The notes below the pieces were generated by a model, which worked only from the letters and a program-made list of their open reading frames with translations, was not told where the DNA came from and ran no database searches. DNA of 64,000 nt from Bacteroidales bacterium UBA5382. GTDB lineage: Bacteria; Bacteroidota; Bacteroidia; Bacteroidales; Dysgonomonadaceae. Of this stretch, positions 8,379 through 16,394 are shown one piece after another; position 1 is the first letter of the stretch, and every line of letters begins with the position of its first letter. The position numbers were made by a program, and so were the translations under genes. The DNA is taken from positions 1-64,000 of the forward strand of contig DHOU01000002.1 of assembly GCA_002409745.1 (NCBI GenBank). The letters are read 5' to 3'.

Positions 8379-9581
8379 TTAAAGAATCGGTTTTTCTGCT
8401 TCGGCCCGGGAAGAAGATTTAGCTTCTTTCTTTTCTGCATATCCGGACAATATCAACGACAAAGCTCCGGCGCTGGTTATATTATGGGTCGTTCCAAAAC
8501 TGTCCAATAAGGCAAAAATGGTGATCATTAAAGCGGTCGCGGCTTCATCCAATCCCAAAACAGCATGTATCAGTCCTAACGAAATGAAAAGCGTGCCTCC
8601 GGGTAATCCGGGCGCGGCTACGGCAAAAATACCGAGAAGGGGAATAAAGAGAATAATCTGTTCGATAGCCGGCATCGTTCCGTATAATATTTGCGACACC
8701 GCCAATGCCAGAAAAGAGACATCGAGTATAGAACCGGGGAAATGAATGGTGCTGAAGAGAGGAATCGCAAAATCGCGTACTTCGGGTTTCAAAACGGGGC
8801 TTTTCCGCGTTTCTTCGATAGCGATCCCCAAACTGGCAGCCGAAGATTGCGTGCCCAACGAGGTCAATGCAACGGGTCCGTAATATTTAAGTACCTGCCA
8901 TGGATTTTTCTTTGAATATATTCCGGCCGACCCGTACAAAAACGTGAGCCAAAGGATATGGCAAAGAAGCGTAATAAGCAGAATGGCCAGAAAAACGACT
9001 AATCGTGATTGTATAATTCCCTGATAAGAAAAAACACTGAAATTCGTGAGGACAAAGAACGGAAGAATGGGTATCAGGAATTTTTTCACCATTACAAAGA
9101 CAATGCCCTGGAATTCATATAACGCATTTTCTATTCTCTTCGCCTTCGTCCAAAGAATGGATAATCCCAGGAAAAACGACAATACCAACGCGCTTAAGAC
9201 TCCTATCACAGGCGGAATATCCAGCCGGAAGAATAGTTCGGGAAGCTCTTTTTGCGCCCCCTCCACCGGCGTGATATCGATAAGCGGTATAAGGTTGTAT
9301 CCGGCAACCGCGCCCAACGTGGCGCTTCCCACACACGACAGATAAGCCAACGCGACGGATATGCCCAGAAACTTCGAGGCATGATCTTTCAGGCGTGTAA
9401 TGGAAGGGGTGATGAAACCGAAAATAAGGAGCGGTATCAGAAAAAAGATAATCTGTCCCAATACATGTTTTATAGGAAGAATAACACGGATAACCCCTTC
9501 CGTTGCATATTCCCCTATCAATAATCCGGCAACCGCCGCCAAAAATAAACGGACACTGTTGTTTGAAAAGAATTTCTTCAT
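8379..9581 (-). CDS. Divergent dicarboxylate/amino acid:cation symporter (DAACS family)
   Basis: A 400-residue polytopic inner-membrane protein of the GltP/DctA/DAACS fold. The HP1 serine-rich loop is recognisable (SLGTQSSAASLGIAIEETRK) as is HP2 (APGLPGGTLFISLG). By manual alignment with GltPh, TM7 lacks the Na+-binding NMDGT motif (TIHFPGSILD instead), and TM8 (LLDSFGTTHNITSAG) keeps Asp394 and Asn401 but has Gly where Arg397 binds the substrate carboxylate and Ala at Asp405. The substrate is thus probably not an acidic amino acid or dicarboxylate, and cation coupling may differ. It follows susD by 72 bp on the same strand with a stem-loop between, so the pair probably feeds this transporter. 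The C-terminal tail is cytosolic, Ser/Glu/Lys-rich. Confidence 0.85.
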   Translation of the reverse strand: MKKFFSNNSVRLFLAAVAGLLIGEYATEGVIRVILPIKHVLGQIIFFLIPLLIFGFITPSITRLKDHASKFLGISVALAYLSCVGSATLGAVAGYNLIPLIDITPVEGAQKELPELFFRLDIPPVIGVLSALVLSFFLGLSILWTKAKRIENALYEFQGIVFVMVKKFLIPILPFFVLTNFSVFSYQGIIQSRLVVFLAILLITLLCHILWLTFLYGSAGIYSKKNPWQVLKYYGPVALTSLGTQSSAASLGIAIEETRKSPVLKPEVRDFAIPLFSTIHFPGSILDVSFLALAVSQILYGTMPAIEQIILFIPLLGIFAVAAPGLPGGTLFISLGLIHAVLGLDEAATALMITIFALLDSFGTTHNITSAGALSLILSGYAEKKEAKSSSRAEAEKPIL

Positions 9582-9605
9582 ATATATTATTCTATGATTT
9601 ATGGA

Positions 9606-9638
9606 ACCGGGGGCGCCGCTTGAATCGACACCCCCGGT
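9606..9638 (-). promoter_or_regulatory. GC-rich intercistronic stem-loop between susD and the symporter gene
   Basis: ACCGGGGG (9606-9613) is perfectly complementary to CCCCCGGT (9631-9638), 8 bp with a 17-base loop. No U-tract follows in the direction of transcription. It could protect the upstream susCD mRNA or lower symporter expression. Confidence 0.55.
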
Positions 9639-9653
9639 AAAGCAAAAACAACA

Positions 9654-11369
9654 TTAATAACCCGGATTTTGCTCTATACCCAGATCATTGCCCGATAATC
9701 CTTTCGGAATGGGGAAACGATAAAACCTACCGCTTACATTCGTCGTTTTGGAATGAAGATGCTTATACACTTTGGCAAAGAACGGATAGTTGGTTTTCAC
9801 CTTTCCTGCCTGGGTGCCATCATTCTCGGGGCCGAATTTAGCCACTTGTGATTCTACGGATTTATAATCTTCTTTATAATACTCGAATTTCGGCGTTTCC
9901 GTCAGCACGGTGTTTACCAATTTACGCCAGCGTACCAGATTCAACCAGTGCTTTTGCTCAAAGAAAAGTTCCAGATACCATTCATTTTCCAGATCTTTTT
10001 GAGTGAGCGTCGCTAAATCGCTCAAGCCGGCTCTTTTTCGCAGTTCATTGATCACGCCAGCGGCTTCAGTTGCTTTTCCCAGATTGAGTAAAGCCTCAGC
10101 TTTGATTAATAAAACTTCCGCATAACGAATTTCAATACGGTTGATGTTATTCGGTTGGCCAGCCTCTGTTCCCGGCGCCACTTCGGGATATTTGGAGTTG
10201 CGATGAATGTATTTCCCGACACGGGGAGAAGTGATAGGATATACATAATGATACTCTTTATAATCGCTTGCGCTTTGCGGACTGTTCACGAGGGGTTCAT
10301 CTTGATTATATAAACGTGTAAGGAGAGAGAATCTTTTTCGTTTATCTTTATCGGAAAAGCGGTCAAGAAGCGTAACATCCGCCGGGCCAATATGGTTATC
10401 CTGATATAAATCGAAACGGAAAGTAAACGGGCAATGCGTTTGATGGTTTCCTTGAGCATCTCCCTGTCCGTCGCCATCGTGATGGATCGTAAAGATATGT
10501 TCGGGTGAACGGTTCTCCGCAGGCACGCCGAAGTTATCTTCAAAATCGTTTTCCAATTTGTAATTACCGCTATTAATGACTCTATCGGCATATTCTACCG
10601 CTTTCTCCAATTTTTTCGTATCCCAAGTAACAGCAGAAGGATCCGTTTTGCTACCGGATATGGCTCCTACTTCGTTTTGCGAAAGAGGTTTGCTCGCCCA
10701 AGTCAAATAAGCCCGGGCAAGGATGGCATTAGCAGCCCCTTTGCTGGGATTGGAGCGAGTCTGGTCAAAAGGCGGCAAGTCAGCTTCCGCTTCCGTCAAG
10801 TCTTGAACGATTTGTTCGTAAACCTTATCAATGGACTGACGTTCGGTTTGTTCCTTTTTCGAAGAAGTTGTGCTTAAAATAAGAGGGACTTCCCCCCAAA
10901 GTTGAGTTAAGTAGAGATAATCCAGACCGCGAACGAATTTGGCTCGGGCTCTTGCAAGCTTGATCACATCCTGAGATAAATTTCCGCCTGCGTAGCTGGA
11001 ATCGGCCTTAGCCACCGTACGATTTGCTTCATTGATGCTTACATACAGATAATTGAATACTTTTGTCGGATACCAATTGTTGATATCTGTTTGAAAAAGA
11101 CTGACCAATGGCCCGGCCTCATCATCGGCTCCTTCAAAACTGATAGTATTTTCGGTTGCCGACTCCAATAAAAAAGAATAAGACGAACTTAAGCGTTGCA
11201 GAGGAGGATAAACGGCATTTACGGTCGCCAATGCTTCCTGATCTGACTTCCACACCGATTCCTCGGTAACGACACTCGGCGGATCCGATTCGTTTTCGCA
11301 CGAATAGAATACAAGACTACTGATTAGTATGGCTGCAAGAGCTGCCAAATTTAAAGACTTTTTTTTCAT
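9654..11369 (-). CDS. SusD/RagB-family nutrient-binding outer-membrane lipoprotein
   Basis: A 571-residue SusD-like surface lipoprotein that closes over its SusC partner and captures substrate. The signal peptide MKKKSLNLAALAAILISS ends with the lipobox YSC, lipidated at Cys24. The N-terminal TPR-like half and the typical C-terminal features are present, such as RYAEVLLIKAEALLNLGKATEAAGVINELRKRAGL and WYLELFFEQKHWLNLVRW, ending in a run of loop segments (IPKGLSGNDLGIEQNPGY). It lies 108 bp after the susC gene, same strand. No glycoside hydrolase, peptidase or sensor is in this cluster, so the substrate is unknown; the linked symporter and Cys-rich leader hint at a non-glycan nutrient. Confidence 0.93.
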   Translation of the reverse strand: MKKKSLNLAALAAILISSLVFYSCENESDPPSVVTEESVWKSDQEALATVNAVYPPLQRLSSSYSFLLESATENTISFEGADDEAGPLVSLFQTDINNWYPTKVFNYLYVSINEANRTVAKADSSYAGGNLSQDVIKLARARAKFVRGLDYLYLTQLWGEVPLILSTTSSKKEQTERQSIDKVYEQIVQDLTEAEADLPPFDQTRSNPSKGAANAILARAYLTWASKPLSQNEVGAISGSKTDPSAVTWDTKKLEKAVEYADRVINSGNYKLENDFEDNFGVPAENRSPEHIFTIHHDGDGQGDAQGNHQTHCPFTFRFDLYQDNHIGPADVTLLDRFSDKDKRKRFSLLTRLYNQDEPLVNSPQSASDYKEYHYVYPITSPRVGKYIHRNSKYPEVAPGTEAGQPNNINRIEIRYAEVLLIKAEALLNLGKATEAAGVINELRKRAGLSDLATLTQKDLENEWYLELFFEQKHWLNLVRWRKLVNTVLTETPKFEYYKEDYKSVESQVAKFGPENDGTQAGKVKTNYPFFAKVYKHLHSKTTNVSGRFYRFPIPKGLSGNDLGIEQNPGY

Positions 11370-11477
11370 AACCTGATAATTTTAGATGTTGATAATTTAA
11401 GAATGATTTATTTCTTTACACTCCTTAGAGGGATGTACTTTTTATTCGATATTATTCTTTGCCGTCCATGATTACCG

Positions 11478-14400
11478 TTAAAATGTTATACTCGCCCCGA
11501 TAGTAAATGTCCTGGCTACGGGGTAAGCGCCCAAATCAATTCCTTTTGCGATTTCGGGATCATAACCTTTGTAGCCGGTAAGGGTAAACAGGTTTTGAGC
11601 CGTTCCGAAAAACCGGAGCTTAAAAGGAATGTTTTTGGAGGCAAACGGAAGCTTCGCAAGGGTATATCCTACGGTCAGGGTCTTAAGCCGCAAGTAAGAG
11701 GCATCTTCTATATACCGGCTGTCCAATTCACTCGAAAGAGGCACATTCGTAATACGCGGGACGGTCGTAGAAGGATTGGTTTGAGTCCAACTGTCCAATA
11801 AAACGTCCGAAGCATTGTACGCATCATTCGGGCTTTCCAGATAACGCCGCAAAAGATTATACACTTGATTCCCCTGTGATCCTTGCAGCAGGACAAACAA
11901 ATCGAAATTCCGATAATTGAGCATACTCGAAAACCCATAGGTAAAATCCGGTTGACGACTTCCCAATACTACCCGGTCATTTTTGTCGATATGATTATCG
12001 TTATGGGCATCTTTGAATTTAGGATCGCCCGGCTGTAACGTCGTATACGCCGGAGACGTCGGAAGTTTTGAAACATCCTCCCCTGTTTGTACGACGCCTT
12101 CGAATACCAAACCATAGAATGAACCGAGCGATTCTCCCACTCGTAAAATTTCGACTCCGTCTATAATATCTCCGTTATCATTCAATTTTGTTATTTCGTT
12201 ATGGTTGCGGGCAATATTGCCTGTAAGCGACCACTGGAAGCCGGGACGATCGACGGCGATAGCGTTTACCGTTAATTCTACTCCTTTATTGACAACATTC
12301 CCGACGTTGACCAATTGATTGTTCTCTTCACCTAATTTGGGAGGAATACTTAACAGCAAATCAGAGGTTTTTTTGTAATAAGCATCGGCCGTCAACGAGA
12401 TACGGCTGTTCAGAAATCCGGCATCGACCCCTATATTGTATTGAGTGGTGGTTTCCCATTTCAAGTTTTCATTGCCGCTGTTTCCAACCCGGTAAGCAAC
12501 ATTTCCTCCGTAATAAACAGCTTCGAGTAATTGCAGATACTCATAATCCCCTATTTCCTGATTACCCACACTTCCCGCACTCAGGCGGAGTTTCAGATTA
12601 TTGAGTGTCTTGGCATCCCGCAAAAAAGCTTCGTCGTTTATATTCCAAGACAATCCTAAAGAAGGGAAAATGCCCCATTTATGGTTTTTGGCAAAACGGG
12701 TGGAATAATCGCTGCGAAAATTCGTCGTTAAATGGTAGCGGTCTAATAGGGAATAGTTGATTCTTCCCAGCAGCGAATAGAGTTTACTACGCGTTGCTCC
12801 GCTCAAAATAGGAGTGCTGCCGTAAGGCTTTCCATCTTGCAAATTGTCTACGCCCAGATCTTCATTGGTAAAACCGGCACTCATCGTGGTAAGAAGATTC
12901 ATCTTCGTATCCTGATAGGTAAATCCCCCTAATGCATCAAAGGAATGAATATCCTTGATCTTTTTTGCATACGATAGCGTAAATTCCGAAAGCAAGATTT
13001 CCACCCGCTTGTTTCCGATCCCTCCTATGCCGTCGGGTTCTAATCCCAAAGCGGTATAAGAAGGCGAAAAATAATTTTGCGTCGTATGACTGATATTGCT
13101 TCCGAGATTTATCTTAGCGGTCAACCCGTCAATGGGAGAATACTTCGCATAAAAATTGCCGAGCACCACCGTATTAATCGTTTCGGCGGTACTGTTCTTA
13201 AGATCGGATATCGGGTTTGCCGTCTTGCTCCCTTCCCGCAGGTAAGCATATTCGAAAGGATTGTTATAATTGTAAGATCCGTCGGCATTATAAAAAGGAA
13301 CGACCGGAGGAATATACAGGGCATACGTCAAAGAGTTGGCAATCCCCTTGGAATAAGGAGAACTGTTATAATTAACGCCTTCAAAAGTCGTCAGGCTGTT
13401 TTGGGTACTTTTGGTGGCCGTTAAGTTAACGCCTACGGAGAAGTTGGAAAACACGTTGCGGTCATAATTTATCCTTCCGATAAAGCGGTCGAATCCTGAT
13501 TTCAAGATAATTCCATCTTGCGACAAGTTTCCTCCCGATAAAAAATAGCTCGATTTTTCATCTCCTCCACTAATCGAGATGGAATGATTTTGTGTTACCC
13601 CAGTCTGTAAAACGGCATTCTGCCAATCATATCCGTCCCCCAATTGCTCGATCTCAGCATCACTGTATCCCGGCTTGTTGAGAAAGTAATCCTTTTGCAT
13701 ACGAGCCCATTGCGAGGCATTGAGCAGATTCAATTCTTTTGCCGATTGGCTTTGGCCCAAAGAATATTGGTAATTGACGGCACTTTTTCCCTTTTGCCCT
13801 TTTTTGGTGTTGATAAGAATGACTCCATTGGATCCTCTCGATCCGTAAATAGCCGTTGCCGATACATCTTTCAATACTTCAATGGATTCGATATCGGAAG
13901 GATTCAATAAATTCAGCGGATTGGATTCTCCTTCGATTCCCCCGAAGCCGACTTTCGTCGATGAGTTATCGCTGAAATACGGAAACCCATCGATCACATA
14001 GAGCGGATCGTTGCTTGCATTGATGGAGTTTCCGCCACGAATACGCACGCTCGCCGGAGCGCCCGGTTGTCCGGAACTCTGAGTAACATTCACTCCTGCC
14101 AAGGCGCCGCTGAGCAAGGCGTCGACCGAAGGAGAGGTGTTATATTCCAGATGTTTGCGGGAAACCGACGCCACCGCTCCCGTTAACTCTTTGCGGCGTT
14201 GCGTGCCATAGCCGACAACCACCACTTCCTCCAAGTCATTCACCGCTTCTAACAGTAGAATACGGATAGGCGATTGTGCTTCTTTCACTTCCACTTGCTG
14301 CGTTTCATAACCGATAAAACTGACAGACAATATTATCGGAAACGATTGATTTACTGTAAACCGGAACGCTCCGTTCTCGTCTGTGAGAGCCCCATTCGCC

Positions 14401-14648
14401 GTAGATTGTACGACAACGGTCGCACCGATTACGGGTGCGCCGGAGTTATCGACGACAACACCTTGCAAGGACGTCTGCGAATACAGGCCAAGAGATAGGA
14501 GCAAGAACCCTAATAAAGGGCCGATACCTTTTTTGTTTACGGATAAGATATTTTTCACTTGTGAAAAAATCGCTCTATTATTCATATTGAAATTCATTTT
14601 TAGCCATACGCTTCGCCCTTTTATAGGGTAAAAGCGTTGTTTTAACAC
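11478..14648 (-). CDS. SusC/RagA-family TonB-dependent transporter
   Basis: A 1056-residue outer-membrane TonB-dependent importer, partner of the SusD protein downstream. Order of domains: signal peptide (LLGFLLLSLGLYSQ), carboxypeptidase-D-like domain (TSLQGVVVDNSGAPVIGATV), TonB box region (LEEVVVVGYGTQRRKELTGAV), plug with the SusC signature RIRGGNSINASNDPLYVIDG, then a 22-strand barrel ending in an aromatic-like C-terminus (FTIGASITF). The start is uncertain: Met18 (14597) or Met22 would give a more normal-length signal peptide than Met1. The mRNA leader is long, about 360 nt from the -7 box at 15015-15022, and contains a 59-codon Cys-rich leader ORF and two hairpins. Substrate unknown. 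Confidence 0.93.
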   Translation of the reverse strand: MLKQRFYPIKGRSVWLKMNFNMNNRAIFSQVKNILSVNKKGIGPLLGFLLLSLGLYSQTSLQGVVVDNSGAPVIGATVVVQSTANGALTDENGAFRFTVNQSFPIILSVSFIGYETQQVEVKEAQSPIRILLLEAVNDLEEVVVVGYGTQRRKELTGAVASVSRKHLEYNTSPSVDALLSGALAGVNVTQSSGQPGAPASVRIRGGNSINASNDPLYVIDGFPYFSDNSSTKVGFGGIEGESNPLNLLNPSDIESIEVLKDVSATAIYGSRGSNGVILINTKKGQKGKSAVNYQYSLGQSQSAKELNLLNASQWARMQKDYFLNKPGYSDAEIEQLGDGYDWQNAVLQTGVTQNHSISISGGDEKSSYFLSGGNLSQDGIILKSGFDRFIGRINYDRNVFSNFSVGVNLTATKSTQNSLTTFEGVNYNSSPYSKGIANSLTYALYIPPVVPFYNADGSYNYNNPFEYAYLREGSKTANPISDLKNSTAETINTVVLGNFYAKYSPIDGLTAKINLGSNISHTTQNYFSPSYTALGLEPDGIGGIGNKRVEILLSEFTLSYAKKIKDIHSFDALGGFTYQDTKMNLLTTMSAGFTNEDLGVDNLQDGKPYGSTPILSGATRSKLYSLLGRINYSLLDRYHLTTNFRSDYSTRFAKNHKWGIFPSLGLSWNINDEAFLRDAKTLNNLKLRLSAGSVGNQEIGDYEYLQLLEAVYYGGNVAYRVGNSGNENLKWETTTQYNIGVDAGFLNSRISLTADAYYKKTSDLLLSIPPKLGEENNQLVNVGNVVNKGVELTVNAIAVDRPGFQWSLTGNIARNHNEITKLNDNGDIIDGVEILRVGESLGSFYGLVFEGVVQTGEDVSKLPTSPAYTTLQPGDPKFKDAHNDNHIDKNDRVVLGSRQPDFTYGFSSMLNYRNFDLFVLLQGSQGNQVYNLLRRYLESPNDAYNASDVLLDSWTQTNPSTTVPRITNVPLSSELDSRYIEDASYLRLKTLTVGYTLAKLPFASKNIPFKLRFFGTAQNLFTLTGYKGYDPEIAKGIDLGAYPVARTFTIGASITF

Positions 14649-14708
14649 ATAGCCGCATAAATGAGAGAATTTTATCTTTCTTGCGGACGTATTAAAGTAT
14701 ATCGTACT

Positions 14709-14753
14709 TAATCTGTAAAATACAGATTATCGTATTGTTCCGGTAACCGGAAC
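14709..14753 (-). promoter_or_regulatory. Twin hairpins in the susC leader
   Basis: In transcript order, GTTCCGG/CCGGAAC (14753-14737, three-base loop) is followed by a 9-bp stem TAATCTGTA/TACAGATTA (14729-14709, three-base loop). They lie between the stop of the leader ORF (14794) and the susC start. No clear U-tract follows either, so attenuation by a classic terminator is not directly shown. Confidence 0.5.
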
Positions 14754-14793
14754 CGTTTAATAAATTTTTAAATAAAGAAAAAGAAAGGAAGAA

Positions 14794-14973
14794 TTAGCGG
14801 CACATGCACATTCGCATGACGCAACAGGAAGAGAAAAGAGTCGAGTAGATGGTAAAAGAAGGTACGAAAGAAACAAACCGGCCGGATCTTATGCCTTTCA
14901 CCCGGTCGTGATCTATCCTGAACAAATCCTTTCGGGTTTGTTTTCGATGATTCCGTTTTAAATAATTATCCAT
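14794..14973 (-). CDS. 59-aa Cys-rich leader peptide upstream of susC (candidate regulatory uORF)
   Basis: An ATG at 14973, about 35 nt after the predicted transcription start, opens a 59-codon frame. It begins MDNYLKRNHRKQTRKDLFR, is strongly basic in the first half (many Lys, Arg, His), has an aromatic and Ser-rich middle (SGRFVSFVPSF), and ends abruptly with the striking tail SSCCVMRMCMCR. Four cysteines and three methionines fall in the last ten codons. The stop is 145 nt before the susC ATG, with two hairpins between. The layout (promoter, short ORF with clustered Cys/Met codons at its end, hairpins, transporter operon) is that of a translational leader sensing cysteine or sulfur supply, or of a metal-sensing CxC leader peptide. 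I do not know a named family for it. The reading frame itself is seen directly; function is inference. Confidence 0.6.
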   Translation of the reverse strand: MDNYLKRNHRKQTRKDLFRIDHDRVKGIRSGRFVSFVPSFTIYSTLFSSCCVMRMCMCR

Positions 14974-15014
14974 ATTGCTTTTTACTAAAAACTGTTTTGA
15001 TAAATTCTGAAATA

Positions 15015-15022
15015 CAAAAGTA
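15015..15022 (-). promoter_or_regulatory. -7 box of the leader-susC-susD operon
   Basis: Minus-strand TACTTTTG matches TAnnTTTG, with a predicted start of transcription near 15008. No TTTG is seen at 19-21 bp upstream, so an activator or alternative sigma factor may be needed. Confidence 0.5.
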
Positions 15023-15154
15023 GAGCCTCTTTTTCAAACCCCCAATACCAATAATGTGGTATTTTTAGTCTTCATTGTGTTATTTTTGAGTTTTTCGCTG
15101 TGTATTTAGGGGGAAATGTCGCAATATTTTCCATTTTAATTGCAAAAAGGCTAA

Positions 15155-15250
15155 GAAACTGTTTAAATTCCTTACGAAAGGAGGTTCCTAACGTATTCTT
15201 CGCAATTCAAAAAAAACGTTTTGAACCGAGAAACAAATTTAAACAGATTC
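15155..15250. mobile_element. MITE-like element with terminal inverted repeats
   Basis: Left end GAAACTGTTTAAATT (15155-15169) and the reverse complement of 15236-15250 (GAATCTGTTTAAATT) differ at one of 15 positions. The 96-bp element is flanked on both sides by TAA (15152-15154 and 15251-15253), a 3-bp target duplication of the kind made by IS1031-type IS5-family transposases. It has no coding capacity. It lies in the gap upstream of the susC leader promoter. The rest of the 731-bp gap (14649-15380) holds the leader ORF, promoter and nothing else I recognise. Confidence 0.55.
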
Positions 15251-15380
15251 TAAAAGACATGAACCGTTTTGACGATGTGCGGATCTTTGTATCTTTTTAG
15301 AATAAAAGATTGTCCCGCAGGAAATTCATCTGAGTGAATCGGTATCCGGGGATATTCCCGTGATTTATTTTTATCCTTGC

Positions 15381-16370
15381 TTAAGGGCGAAAGCTTGTTT
15401 TTAAATAACTTTCCAGCGTCTCGGGCTGAATGCTCCTGGCAATAATCGTTCCTTCGGGATCGACGAGCACGCCGGTAGGAATCCATCGAAGGGCATAGGT
15501 TTTCACAATATCACTGTGCCATCCGCCGGGGGTGATTAACTGCGGCCAAGCTAATCCATCTTTCTCGATAGCGTCTTTCCACCGGTCTTTGTCTTCGTCA
15601 ATGGAAACGCCTAAGATTGTAAAGTTGCGATTTTTAAATTGGTTGTAAAACTTTACCAGATGCGGATTCGATTTACGGCAATCGGGACACCAGGAAGCCC
15701 AGAAATCAATCAATACATATTGACCTCTTAATGACTGCAAACTCAACGAATCCCCGTTCACTGTTTCAAGCGTAAAATCGGGTGCCTCCTTTCCCGGTTG
15801 GACTCTTTCCAACCCCGTCAGCGTTTCATCTATTTCTTTTACATAAGAATGGCCGCTTAAGGAGTCGGAAATCGTATTTCGAAGGATTTTCAATTCGTCA
15901 AAATCATATTTATATATCTCGCGGGTGAGAAAATAAACGGCTACCGGCGATGATGGATTGGTTACTATCAGACTGTCGGCGTTCAATGTTCCCTTTCGGC
16001 TTTCCGGTAAAAGCAACTGGAACAGTTCCGTATTTTCCGAGCCTTTTATGCTCTCGATTTCCCATTCGTTGTTGAAAAGGACTTCCGTGGGAGCATTCTC
16101 CAAGAATATCTGGGCGCGCTGTGCTTTTTGGGACGAATGTAGCGCATATACGCGAGGCTCGGGAACAGAGCCCGAAAAAGAGAACTTCCGATCGACGATA
16201 TGGGAAGAATCGATATTCCTATATTCCCGGTCTTTATATTCCTGTAGATATATCCACCCTTCGATTCCGTCAGGGACAGTGCCCGTGATGGAATATCCTT
16301 CTTCTGTTTTCTGTTGACGACAACCCATAAAAGTCAAAATCGATAAAAATAAAACAACGGCTTTCTTCAT
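15381..16370 (-). CDS. TlpA-like thiol-disulfide lipoprotein with DUF4369 domain
   Basis: A 329-residue envelope protein. The signal peptide ends with the lipobox MGC (Cys17). An N-terminal beta-rich DUF4369-like domain (about 25-120) and a helical linker precede a thioredoxin fold of the TlpA/ResA type (about 195-325) with DFWASWCPDC; the CxxC cysteines are near residues 232 and 235, and the cis-Pro loop reads WIPTG. It should reduce or isomerise disulfides in the periplasm, electrons coming from a CcdA/DsbD-type membrane partner not in this window. It starts 24 bp after the guaA stop and is probably cotranscribed with it. It lies upstream of the Cys-rich leader and susC, a possibly meaningful thiol-related neighbourhood. 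Confidence 0.88.
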   Translation of the reverse strand: MKKAVVLFLSILTFMGCRQQKTEEGYSITGTVPDGIEGWIYLQEYKDREYRNIDSSHIVDRKFSFSGSVPEPRVYALHSSQKAQRAQIFLENAPTEVLFNNEWEIESIKGSENTELFQLLLPESRKGTLNADSLIVTNPSSPVAVYFLTREIYKYDFDELKILRNTISDSLSGHSYVKEIDETLTGLERVQPGKEAPDFTLETVNGDSLSLQSLRGQYVLIDFWASWCPDCRKSNPHLVKFYNQFKNRNFTILGVSIDEDKDRWKDAIEKDGLAWPQLITPGGWHSDIVKTYALRWIPTGVLVDPEGTIIARSIQPETLESYLKTSFRP

Positions 16371-16394
16371 ATTTTGTCAGATTATGATCGGAAT

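Noticed and set aside
15100..15300. 66-codon plus-strand ORF in the guaA-tlpA/susC gap
   Set aside because: It spans the MITE-like element and its flanks, has no similarity I can see and is explained by the mobile element.
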